Both the position numbers and the translations under genes were made by a program. Below, piece by piece: positions 1-6,988 of a stretch of 8,814 bases of DNA (positions within the stretch are counted from its first letter, which is position 1; every line of letters begins with the position of its first letter). The notes beneath the pieces are model-generated. The model did not search any database. It was given only the letters and a program-made list of their open reading frames with translations, and was not told where the DNA came from. The stretch is from JBEKJU01 sp050011095. Its GTDB lineage: Bacteria; Desulfobacterota; Syntrophorhabdia; Syntrophorhabdales; WCHB1-27. The stretch spans positions 1 through 8,814 of the forward strand of contig JBEKJU010000142.1 of assembly GCA_050011095.1 (NCBI GenBank). The letters are read 5' to 3'.

Positions 1-2508
1 CCCGATGAGCATCTCCACAAGTTTGGACCCAAGGCGTTTCCCCTGGAACCTGTCCTGCACGAGGACGGCCACTTCGCCCGACGTCAGGTCCTGGTCCATA
101 ATAAGTCTTGCAACCCCCAGCATCCTTTTCTTTCCATTTTCCTCCGTCTCCGCAACCAGCGCCATGTGCCGGTCGTAGTCGATATTACAGAAAAGAATAA
201 GCCACTCATGGGACATGTCTTTGATAACGGAAAAAAATCTGGTTCTCAATGTGTCTTCAGACAGCGAAGAGAGCATCTCGTGCTCCGCGGGCTCGTCCTC
301 GGGTCGTATGGGCCTCAGAAGCACTTCGGTTCCATCCGACAGGCGCCAGGGCGTGATGTACCTGGTCGGATAGGGAGTGATAATCAGGTGAGGATAGGGC
401 GACCGACCGGCGGCGTCATAGTTCTTGTCAATAATGATTCGCGCGTCAAGGGCCGATGCTTTGCCATTCGATATGGCAAGAGGATTTATGTCGATTTCGG
501 CTATTTCAGGGAAGTCGACGATAAGATTGGAAAAGTTGACAAGGACTTCCTCGATCCCTTCAAAATCGGCCGGCGGTTTGCCCCGAAAGCCCTGGAGCAT
601 TTTGTATACCCTGGTATCCTGCATCAACATCTTCGCCAGGGTCTGGTTGAGCGGGGGGAGCCCGATCGAAAAGTCCTTGATGAACTCGGCCGCGGTCCCC
701 CCCATCCCGAAGAGGATGACCGAACCGAAATCCTTATCCTTCTTGGCCCCAAGAATAAGTTCGTAATCGACATCGGTAATCATCTTCTCGACAGCCACAC
801 CCGTTATGGTCGCTTTCGGGGCGCTTTTCTTCACCTTTTGCATCAGCTTCCCATACGCCGCCTTCAGGGCTTCCCGTGAATCTATCCCCGTGATGACGCC
901 ACCCACATCGCTTTTGTGGGAGATGTCAGGCGAGACGACCTTGATAACGACCGGGTAACCCGTCTTTTCCGCGATGCGTAGGGCCGCTTCAGGATCTTGA
1001 GCGACCTGCACAGGCGTCACCGGGATACGGTAGGTCATGAGGAAATCCTTGGACTCCGCCTCGTTGAGGAGCGTTCGTCCTTCCTTGAGGACCGTCTTGA
1101 GAAGCTTTTTCAGGTGATCCTTCGAGGGCGCGATGTGCGCCGGCTGCTCGTCTGGGGTCTCATAGAGCTCGTCGAGATGCCTCTTGTACCTGCACATATT
1201 CACATAAGTTCTGACAGCCTCCTCGGGGGTGTCGTAGGTCGGGATGCTGTTTTCAACAAAGATGTGTCTACCTTCCTCGACGTCTTCTCCCCCCATCCAC
1301 GTTGCGATGACAGGCTTTGAGGCGTTTTTCGCACTATCGGCCACCGCGCGCGCGACCTGGGTCGAAGGGGCAGCGTCCGTGGGCACGTAAATGACGAGCA
1401 CCCCGTCCACCATGGGGTCACCGAGACATATGGCGAGGGCTTTCGTGAACCTATCGACGGTTGCGTCTCCAAGCACGTCGACAGGATTCGCCTTGCTCCA
1501 GTAGGGTGGCAAAAATGCGCTGAGTTGCTTCACGCTCTCGTCGGAGAGCCCCGCCAGCTCCCCGCCCAGGTGAATAAGGGCGTCGGTGGCCATCACGCCG
1601 GGTCCGCCGGCGGACGTTACTATGGCGAGCCTCGGACCGGCCGGCAACCTCTTCGAATCAAGAACCTCGGCGGCATCGAAGAGTTCCGCTATTTCCCCGA
1701 CCCTTACAACGCCGGCCCTCCTGAAGGCTGCCTCATATACCGCGTCGTCCCCTGCCATGGCGCCCGTGTGGGAATGGGCCGCCCTTGCACTCTCCGCAAA
1801 CCGCCCCGGCTTTAAAATGATGACGGGTTTGCGGCGGGCGAACGCCCGGGCCGCACTCATGAATTTTCTCGCGTTGCCCACTCCCTCCATATAGATAAGG
1901 ATGCTTCTGGTGGCCGGGTCATCTCCCAAGAAATCGATCATGTCGCCAAAATCGACGTCGAGCATTGAGCCGAGTGATGCAAACATGCTAAAGCCTATCC
2001 CGGCGCTGACCGCCCAATCGAGTATCGCGCTGCCGAGGGCGCCGCTCTGGGAGATGAAGGCGATATTTCCAGGTGGAGGATTACCCCGGAGGAAGGTCGC
2101 ATTCAAGCCCAGGACGGGTCGCACGAAACCGAGGCAGTTTGGTCCCATAATGCGCATCCCATATTTTTTCCTGATCCCGTCTATTTCGCCCTCTAACCGT
2201 GTTCCTTCTTCACCGATCTCCTTGAACCCGGCGGAGATTATGACCACCCCCTCTACGCCCGCCTTGCCACATTCCTCGACCGCAACAGGCACTGACCGCG
2301 CCGGCGTTGCCACAACGGCCAGATCCACATGCTCGGGAATGCCTGCGATGGTGGGGTAGGTCTCCACATTCAATACCTTGCCCGCATGGGGGTTTACCGC
2401 AAATATCTTCCTCTCCCTGGACCGGAGCAGGTTCTCCAGGATTGTACGTCCTATGGCGCCTTCCTTCCCGGTTGCGCCTATCAGGGCTATTGTTTTGGGA
2501 TCGAACAT
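1..2508 (-). CDS. ADP-forming acyl-CoA synthetase fused to GNAT acetyltransferase (3' end beyond window)
   Basis: The frame is open for 836 codons and runs off the left edge. Residues about 1-130 form a CoA-binding Rossmann domain (DPKTIALIGA near the start, MGPNCLGF near 121). Residues about 145-460 are succinyl-CoA-ligase-like, with SHTG (H247) at the position of the phosphorylated catalytic histidine. Residues about 480-700 are an ATP-grasp domain with a HKSDVGGV motif (H531). From about 720 a GNAT domain follows, ending in an acetyl-CoA loop of the form QGKRLG (Arg at the usual first Gly). The order matches the Pat/AcuA-like and ADP-forming acetyl-CoA synthetase family; members make acyl-CoA or acyl phosphate energy interconversions, or acetylate protein lysines. 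Both phospho-transfer histidines are kept, so synthetase activity is plausible. It lies 71 bases after mlaA in the same direction. The ATG at 2508 has no close ribosome site; a GGAGG at 2535-2539 is 8 bases before an in-frame CTG (2524-2526), which would add six residues. Confidence 0.93.
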   Translation of the reverse strand, partial: MFDPKTIALIGATGKEGAIGRTILENLLRSRERKIFAVNPHAGKVLNVETYPTIAGIPEHVDLAVVATPARSVPVAVEECGKAGVEGVVIISAGFKEIGEEGTRLEGEIDGIRKKYGMRIMGPNCLGFVRPVLGLNATFLRGNPPPGNIAFISQSGALGSAILDWAVSAGIGFSMFASLGSMLDVDFGDMIDFLGDDPATRSILIYMEGVGNARKFMSAARAFARRKPVIILKPGRFAESARAAHSHTGAMAGDDAVYEAAFRRAGVVRVGEIAELFDAAEVLDSKRLPAGPRLAIVTSAGGPGVMATDALIHLGGELAGLSDESVKQLSAFLPPYWSKANPVDVLGDATVDRFTKALAICLGDPMVDGVLVIYVPTDAAPSTQVARAVADSAKNASKPVIATWMGGEDVEEGRHIFVENSIPTYDTPEEAVRTYVNMCRYKRHLDELYETPDEQPAHIAPSKDHLKKLLKTVLKEGRTLLNEAESKDFLMTYRIPVTPVQVAQDPEAALRIAEKTGYPVVIKVVSPDISHKSDVGGVITGIDSREALKAAYGKLMQKVKKSAPKATITGVAVEKMITDVDYELILGAKKDKDFGSVILFGMGGTAAEFIKDFSIGLPPLNQTLAKMLMQDTRVYKMLQGFRGKPPADFEGIEEVLVNFSNLIVDFPEIAEIDINPLAISNGKASALDARIIIDKNYDAAGRSPYPHLIITPYPTRYITPWRLSDGTEVLLRPIRPEDEPAEHEMLSSLSEDTLRTRFFSVIKDMSHEWLILFCNIDYDRHMALVAETEENGKKRMLGVARLIMDQDLTSGEVAVLVQDRFQGKRLGSKLVEMLIG

Positions 2509-2534
2509 CACGTGTATGCGGCTCAGTTTTCTGT

Positions 2535-2539
2535 CCTCC
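2535..2539 (-). promoter_or_regulatory. Shine-Dalgarno GGAGG upstream of the synthetase gene
   Basis: The minus strand reads GGAGG here. It is 26 bases from the ATG at 2508, which is too far, but 8 bases from an in-frame CTG at 2524-2526. GTG at 2509-2511 is also in frame but 23 bases away. Either the gene starts at CTG or initiation at ATG does not use this site. The sequence alone does not decide. Confidence 0.4.
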
Positions 2540-2579
2540 TTCGCTATGTCCTGGAAGCCTGACCTTGCCGCGCGGGTCC

Positions 2580-3605
2580 CTAGTGCCCAATCAATTTCTT
2601 GCGGTACTGGACATAGGCGTCGCGCATGGCCACGTAAGGGTCGATCGCTGCTGCCTTGAGCGCCTCGTAATCCCCGAGATGAAAGGACGCATAGTTGATC
2701 TTTTCGTGCGCGTAGAGCCCTACGGTTATGGGGCTGATCCATTGCGAGCTGACGTAGGTCGTCGGCGTCAGCGCAAAGTCGGCGACCGACCCGACCGTGT
2801 CCCTGGAGCTGGAAGGGCCGAGAAGGGGCCATACGATATAGAAGCCAAAGCCGACGCCATACTTGCCAAGTGTCTGGCCGAAATCCGCGTCGTGGCCGTT
2901 GATGCAGAAACACTCTTTTGCGCAGTCCCTCAAGCCCCCGACGCCGACGGTGGAGTTGATGACAAACCGGGCCAGCTCGATCCCCGCGTACCCGGGCTTC
3001 CCTTGCAGGAAGTTGTTGACGATGCGGATGGGCGCCTTAATGTTATCGTAGAAGTTGCTGAACAGGCCCCTCAAGCCTTCCGGCACGACATATCTGTAGC
3101 CCTTTGCAGCGGGCTTAAGCACCCAGAAGTAGAGCTTGTCGTTCACGTGGTACATCGCCCTGTTCCAGGGTTCAATGGGATCGGCAATACGCAGCTCTTC
3201 GGTGCCGCCAACCTCCTTCTCCGTCACGTTCCCGTATTCGTCGGACGGGTTGTCTGCCGTGGCGGCAGGATTGGACACGGTCCCTTCCTCAGTCACATCG
3301 CCATATTCATCATCGGGAGTTTTTTCCGCCGCGGCGGCTTTAGCAGACCCGGCCTCCCCGGACGGGTTGACCACCCCTGGAGCCACTCCTTCCGCGCCCG
3401 CACGCGGGTCCGGACGTGAGCTCAAGCCCCCTTGTCGCGCGGGATCTGCCACTCCTCCAGCGCCCGCACGCGGGTCCGGACCATCGGCCGCCGCCGCATG
3501 CATGGAAAAAAGGCAGAGAAAAAGACCGGCCAGGAGAACCAGACATGCGGTCCATCCAGGCACGCATGTTCTTTTCCCGTCACGTCCCGGTTCCCGGAGG
3601 CTCAT
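2580..3605 (-). CDS. mlaA: MlaA (VacJ) phospholipid transport outer-membrane component, with repeat-rich linker
   Basis: The protein has 341 residues. Residues about 1-40 look like a Sec signal peptide: basic start, hydrophobic stretch about 20-34, then small residues with likely cleavage in HAAAA/DG. Residues about 41-138 are a Pro/Ala/Gly/Glu-rich linker with two pairs of internal repeats. The MlaA domain covers about 139-335, with ADPIEPWNRAMYHVND, GVGGLRD, DFGQTLGKYGVGFGFY and LGPSSSRDTVG, all family hallmarks. MlaA sits in the outer membrane and removes misplaced phospholipid from the outer leaflet, passing it to MlaC. No cysteine is in a lipobox context (C14, C21 and C31 have wrong flanks), so unlike E. 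coli MlaA it does not look like a lipoprotein. The ATG overlaps the mlaC stop as ATGA (3602-3605), which supports this start. The family core is about 200-250 residues; the excess is the linker. Confidence 0.95.
   Translation of the reverse strand: MSLREPGRDGKRTCVPGWTACLVLLAGLFLCLFSMHAAAADGPDPRAGAGGVADPARQGGLSSRPDPRAGAEGVAPGVVNPSGEAGSAKAAAAEKTPDDEYGDVTEEGTVSNPAATADNPSDEYGNVTEKEVGGTEELRIADPIEPWNRAMYHVNDKLYFWVLKPAAKGYRYVVPEGLRGLFSNFYDNIKAPIRIVNNFLQGKPGYAGIELARFVINSTVGVGGLRDCAKECFCINGHDADFGQTLGKYGVGFGFYIVWPLLGPSSSRDTVGSVADFALTPTTYVSSQWISPITVGLYAHEKINYASFHLGDYEALKAAAIDPYVAMRDAYVQYRKKLIGH
3382..3481. repeat. 34-bp direct repeat inside mlaA, 66-bp period
   Basis: Positions 3382-3415 and 3448-3481 match at 32 of 34 bases by eye. 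The 66-base offset is exactly 22 codons, so the reading frame is kept and the protein carries PDPRAGAGGVA and PDPRAGAEGVA. Each copy also contains a small inverted repeat, CCCG-CACG-CGGG. A second, weaker pair in the same linker encodes DEYGDVTE and DEYGNVTE at a 23-codon offset. This looks like in-frame tandem duplication lengthening the MlaA linker. Confidence 0.8.
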
Positions 3606-4192
3606 TTTTTGCCCACCTTCTTGCGCAGTGTCTCGAGGAGTGTCTCCGGCGGGTTGTTCCCGAGGATCTCCCGGAACTGGGTGCGGTAGTTGCCGATCAG
3701 GCTCACCCCCTCGATCACCACGTCATAGACCCTCCACTCGTTACCTTTCTTGATGACCCTGTAATAAATGGGCGTTTCGCCGCCCTTTGAAACGACTACG
3801 CTCTGGACCTCCACCGTAGTTTCGGAAAGGGGCTCCTCCTTGGTGAAGTTTACCCGCTCACTGGTGTAAGCGGTGATTTTATCGACGTATGCGTTTTTGA
3901 GTATCGTCTTGTAAAGCTCAACGAATTCCTTGCGCTGCTCCGGGGAAAACTTGTTCCAATTCAGCCCCAGCGTCCTCTTGGAAAGCTCCACGTAATCGAA
4001 GAGCTTGTCGGCAGCAGCCTCGACCCTCTGTTCCTTCACCTTTTTTCCGGATTCTCCTTGCAGTTTGGGGTCACGCAGCACCTCAAGGACGCCGTTCGCG
4101 TTTGTTTTCACGGCATCGAGCGGGGCGCCTGCAAAAGCAGGGAACGGAACCATGCACACAAAAAACATCAGTCCGGCCAGCCATTTTCTCAT
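3602..4192 (-). CDS. mlaC: MlaC periplasmic phospholipid carrier
   Basis: The protein has 196 residues from the chosen ATG; E. coli MlaC is about 211. MRKWLAGLMFF begins a clear signal peptide, with cleavage probably after AFA near residue 21. The rest matches the Ttg2D/MlaC family: LNWNKFSPEQRKEFVELY near 77-94, and NEWRVYDVVIEGVSLIGNYR near 151-170, the family's strongest signature. MlaC binds phospholipid in a hydrophobic pocket and shuttles it between MlaA and the MlaD ring. A GTG at 4210 lies in frame upstream and overlaps the mlaD stop, but the ATG at 4190-4192 has GGAGG five bases upstream and gives a normal signal peptide, so it is preferred. The stop overlaps the mlaA ATG by four bases, implying coupled translation. 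Confidence 0.95.
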   Translation of the reverse strand: MRKWLAGLMFFVCMVPFPAFAGAPLDAVKTNANGVLEVLRDPKLQGESGKKVKEQRVEAAADKLFDYVELSKRTLGLNWNKFSPEQRKEFVELYKTILKNAYVDKITAYTSERVNFTKEEPLSETTVEVQSVVVSKGGETPIYYRVIKKGNEWRVYDVVIEGVSLIGNYRTQFREILGNNPPETLLETLRKKVGKK

Positions 4193-4197
4193 GACAT

Positions 4198-4202
4198 CCT
4201 CC
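4198..4202 (-). promoter_or_regulatory. Shine-Dalgarno GGAGG deciding the mlaC start
   Basis: The minus strand reads GGAGG, then five bases, then ATG at 4192. This favours the ATG over the in-frame GTG at 4210, which has no purine-rich site in front of it. Confidence 0.7.
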
Positions 4203-4206
4203 ACGG

Positions 4207-4692
4207 TCACTTGGTCGGTTTCTCCGGGGATTCTTCAGGCTCTTTCTTCACGTCCCCGAATGCATATTTGCCTATAAGGTCTTCTATATCCGCAGGCACA
4301 GAGGTCTGGGTGATCACGCCATGCGGTTTCAGGACAACGCCTGCCCCCCCGGGATCTATTTTTACATACTTATCCCCGATCAGTCCGGCGGTCTTGATGG
4401 TCGCCGCCGCATCATCGTACACCTTCGCCCCCTTATCGAGCTTCATTCCCACGATCCCCATCTGCCTCTCGGAGTCAATGGCCAGGCTCGTCACAGTGCC
4501 CACCTGAATCCCGTAAATTTCGACCGAGCTGCCGACCCTCAGTCCGGAGACCGAGGCGAACCGGGCGGAAAGCGGATAGGTGTCCTCTCCGAAGAACGAG
4601 ACCTTGCCGAGTTTTATAGTCATGTAACCCACACATATAAGGCCGATCACCACAAAGATGCCGACCGCCGTTTCTATGGAATATTTTTTCAT
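4207..4692 (-). CDS. mlaD: MlaD, MCE-domain inner-membrane protein
   Basis: The protein has 161 residues, slightly shorter than E. coli MlaD (183). Residues about 5-28 are a single N-terminal membrane anchor (IETAVGIFVVIGLICVGYM). The MCE domain covers about 36-115: YPLSARFASVSGLRVGSSVE, then YGIQVGTVTSL and TAGLIGDKYVKIDPG, all typical. A short charged tail rich in Glu, Pro and Lys ends the protein. MlaD forms a hexameric ring on the MlaE-MlaF transporter with a central hydrophobic channel for phospholipid. The start at 4692 is chosen because it overlaps the mlaF stop as ATGA (4689-4692), has GGAGG at 4702-4706 and leaves a normal-length N-terminus; an ATG at 4716 would only add a short arginine-rich stretch. 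Confidence 0.95.
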   Translation of the reverse strand: MKKYSIETAVGIFVVIGLICVGYMTIKLGKVSFFGEDTYPLSARFASVSGLRVGSSVEIYGIQVGTVTSLAIDSERQMGIVGMKLDKGAKVYDDAAATIKTAGLIGDKYVKIDPGGAGVVLKPHGVITQTSVPADIEDLIGKYAFGDVKKEPEESPEKPTK

Positions 4693-5939
4693 TGCTCGCC
4701 GCCTCCGGAATTGCATCGGTGTGTTGCAACAATCTCTTGCCTTACCCGGGCTTTCTCGATTATTTGATCGATGGCATCCGTGGGAGAGACCTCTGTAACC
4801 CCGGCACGGATGTAAATGTCAAAACATGTTGTCGCGCCTATCGTTGCTATTGCGATGCTTTGAATGCGTTCAATGGCCTCGGCTTTAAGCTCTTGCGCGA
4901 AGTCCGCCACCAGTTGCCGTGCCTCATCTACGCCCGTGTGAGGGAATATCGTAAGAATCTCATCCCTGCTGTGACGGGCGGAAAACCCCCCGATGGGGTT
5001 GAAGCGCCTGTTGGCATATTCGCCGAGCGCCCTCAGAACTTCCACTGCGGCCTGCGGTCCCAGGGTCTCGTGCAGCCGATCGAATTCGACGCTGAAAAGG
5101 GTTGCCGAAACGGCTGCCACCGTGGCCGTACCCCCAAGCATTGCTGCATAGTGCACCCTGAACGCCTCCCTTGAAAGCAAGCCCGTCAGTTCGTCCTGGA
5201 ACCCTTCAAGGCTGCGGAGAAACTCGTCGATCATGGGAAGCTTCAATCTGGCGGCCTCTTCGTAAGTCCCCTCGAAGCCGACCGTTCCATCCCAGAGGAT
5301 GATAATCCGATCTGAAATAAAGAACACATCGGGAATGTCATGGCTGATCATGACGGCGGTAAATCCGAACTTTCTCCTGTAATGTATAATCATGCTCAGG
5401 ATCATGTTCTTCCGGATGGGGTCCTGACCCGTGGTCGGCTCGTCAAAGAGCACGACCTTCGGGTCCGTCGCCAACGCCCGCGCCAGGGCCACCCGTTTCT
5501 GCATCCCGCCGGAAAGCTCGGCCGGGAATTTATCGGCCGCTTCGGCAAGTTCCAGTTCCTCGATCCTTTTCAGCACCACCTTTTCGATCTCCCCTTCGCT
5601 GAGGTTGGTTGTCCGGCGGAGAGGAAGGGCCACGTTATCGAAAACGGTCATCGAGTCGAGGAGCGCATTATTCTGAAACAGGTAGGCTATCTTACTCCTG
5701 CGCGCGTCCCATTCGCTTTTTGTCATTTTGTTCACGGGCCGGCCCTGAAACATGATAGCGCCTTCATCCGGCTTGAGGAGCCCGACAATATGCTTGAGGA
5801 GCACGCTCTTGCCGCTGCCGCTTTTGCCGATGATCGTGGTAATCTGGTTTTCGTAGATCTTGAGGTTGACCTTGTCGAGTATGGTCTTTTCACCAAACCG
5901 CTTTGTCACGTTTTTGAATTCTATGAGAGGTATCTCCAT
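4689..5939 (-). CDS. mlaF: MlaF ABC ATPase fused to a C-terminal degenerate GGDEF-like domain
   Basis: The protein has 416 residues; E. coli MlaF has about 269. Residues about 5-245 are a complete ABC ATPase: Walker A GKSGSGKS 38-45, Q-loop Q89, signature LSGGM 142-146, Walker B VVLFDEP 162-168, D-loop GQDP, and H-loop H200. It powers MlaE. Residues about 248-408 match GGDEF-domain layout: DELTGLLSREAF 249-260 (like DxLTGLxNRxxF), TLGPQAAVEVLRAL near 292-305 (like TLGHxxGDxVLxxL), RHSRDEILTIFP 322-333 (like RYGGDEFxxxLP), AIATIGATTC near 363-372 (like SIG), then DAIDQIIEKARVRQ (like ADxALYxAKxxGR). The GGDEF loop reads SRDEI and the metal-binding Asp positions are not Asp, so cyclase activity is unlikely. 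The start at 5939 is eight bases after the mlaE stop; the frame extends upstream but only over mlaE sequence. Confidence 0.94.
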   Translation of the reverse strand: MEIPLIEFKNVTKRFGEKTILDKVNLKIYENQITTIIGKSGSGKSVLLKHIVGLLKPDEGAIMFQGRPVNKMTKSEWDARRSKIAYLFQNNALLDSMTVFDNVALPLRRTTNLSEGEIEKVVLKRIEELELAEAADKFPAELSGGMQKRVALARALATDPKVVLFDEPTTGQDPIRKNMILSMIIHYRRKFGFTAVMISHDIPDVFFISDRIIILWDGTVGFEGTYEEAARLKLPMIDEFLRSLEGFQDELTGLLSREAFRVHYAAMLGGTATVAAVSATLFSVEFDRLHETLGPQAAVEVLRALGEYANRRFNPIGGFSARHSRDEILTIFPHTGVDEARQLVADFAQELKAEAIERIQSIAIATIGATTCFDIYIRAGVTEVSPTDAIDQIIEKARVRQEIVATHRCNSGGGEQ

Positions 5940-5947
5940 GACCAGCC

Positions 5948-6766
5948 CTACATAAGGAATGACGTTACCACGTAATCCGCAATGAGGATGGTGACGCATG
6001 AGAGCACGACGGCGGAGACCGTCGCAAGGCCCACAGCCCTGGCGCCATAACCGTTGGTCCTCATATGGCAGAAATAGCCCTGGAAGCAGCAGATGCACGA
6101 GACGATCGCGCCGAAAACGAGGGCCTTTATAAAGCCTCCCCGGATATCCGCCATGTCCAAGGAAGATTGTACGCGGTAAAAGTATGTACCCCCGTTTGTT
6201 CCTAGCAGCAGAACACCGGTCAGGTATCCTCCGATGATGCCGATAAGGTCGAAAAAGGCGGTGAGCAAAGGAAAACTGATGATCGAGGCGGCGATTCTCG
6301 GGCTGATAAGGTACCGGACAGGATCGATTCGCATCGTGTAGAGGGCGTCGATCTGCTCAGAGATACGGAGGATGCCGATCTCCGCGGTTATGCCGGAGCC
6401 CGCCCGCGCGGCGATCATGATGGCCGTCAGGACCGGCCCCATTTCCCGCACAAGAGTGAGGGAAATGGCAGACCCGAGGGCCCCTACGGCGCCAAACTTC
6501 ACCAGGGTGTAAAAAAGCTGCAATCCTAGCACCATACCGGTAAAAAGACCCACCAGTATCACGATCAGGGATGATTTCGCCCCGACATAGAATACCTGGT
6601 TTACGATCTCCTGGAGCTGTTTTCTTCGGAAGATGTTGATAAGGGCCAGGGAAAAGAAGACAACCATCGCGCCCAGGTTGCCCACGAGGCCGATGGTCTT
6701 TTTACCAACAACGGAAAAAATAAGCGTGAAAGGTTTGTGGCGCCCTGCCAGCTCGATCCCTTTCAA
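5948..6766 (-). CDS. mlaE: MlaE phospholipid ABC transporter permease
   Basis: The protein has 272 residues; E. coli MlaE has about 260. It is hydrophobic, with an amphipathic N-terminal segment and about five membrane helices (roughly 60-90, 92-122, 150-190, 208-232, 243-268). The strongly conserved core LVREMGPVLTAIMIAARAGS (105-124) followed by EIGILRISEQIDAL and the DPVRYLISPR stretch identify the MlaE/Ttg2B family. MlaE dimerises in the inner membrane, binds the MlaD ring above and MlaF below. The start is a TTG at 6764-6766: no ATG or GTG lies between it and the preceding in-frame stop, and a purine-rich AAGGGGGGG precedes it directly. The TTG overlaps the stop of the upstream small ORF as TTGA. 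Confidence 0.94.
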   Translation of the reverse strand: MKGIELAGRHKPFTLIFSVVGKKTIGLVGNLGAMVVFFSLALINIFRRKQLQEIVNQVFYVGAKSSLIVILVGLFTGMVLGLQLFYTLVKFGAVGALGSAISLTLVREMGPVLTAIMIAARAGSGITAEIGILRISEQIDALYTMRIDPVRYLISPRIAASIISFPLLTAFFDLIGIIGGYLTGVLLLGTNGGTYFYRVQSSLDMADIRGGFIKALVFGAIVSCICCFQGYFCHMRTNGYGARAVGLATVSAVVLSCVTILIADYVVTSFLM

Positions 6767-6948
6767 GTCCCCCCCTTCTTGCTCTTCCTTTTTAGGGCAT
6801 TGCCCAGGTTAAAGTCCCTTTCGAGATTAAATTGGAACGCGTGGTAGAGAAGCCCGCATAGGACTTCTCGGGATTCCGATGACGCATATTGATGCGGCCG
6901 GATAGCGGCGCAGCACTTCGCCACCGTTTTGCGTTTCCTTCTGTTCAT
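6763..6948 (-). CDS. Small basic ORF upstream of mlaE, unrecognised
   Basis: This 61-codon ORF begins with ATG at 6948 and ends in TGA overlapping the mlaE TTG start. The product is basic at both ends (MNRRKRK and KRKSKKGGT) with a middle containing two adjacent Cys and no membrane segment or signal peptide. I do not recognise a family. A weak AAGAG lies ten bases before the ATG, and a promoter-like sequence lies about 35 bases above that would place this ORF first in the operon. It may be a leader whose translation feeds mlaE, a true small protein, or chance. Its last codons contain the G7 tract discussed in the findings. Confidence 0.35.
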   Translation of the reverse strand: MNRRKRKTVAKCCAAIRPHQYASSESREVLCGLLYHAFQFNLERDFNLGNALKRKSKKGGT

Positions 6949-6988
6949 GTGTATTCTACTCTTTTTAGGCTACTCTTTCCAGTTATTG

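Noticed and set aside
166..2359. Several plus-strand open frames (166-879, 997-1320, 1525-1815, 1901-2359)
   Set aside because: They lie opposite the synthetase gene, whose minus-strand translation shows continuous family motifs; the plus-strand products show no recognisable domain.
2307..3753. Long plus-strand frames 2307-3419 and 3136-3753
   Set aside because: They are antisense to mlaA and the end of the synthetase gene; GC-rich codon use opens the opposite frames, and MlaA is unmistakable on the minus strand.
5340..5975. Plus-strand 211-codon frame
   Set aside because: It is antisense to the ATPase core of mlaF, with no domain of its own.
5940..6098. 53-residue N-terminal extension of MlaF
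   Set aside because: It overlaps the coding end of mlaE in another frame, and the ABC domain begins right after the ATG at 5939.
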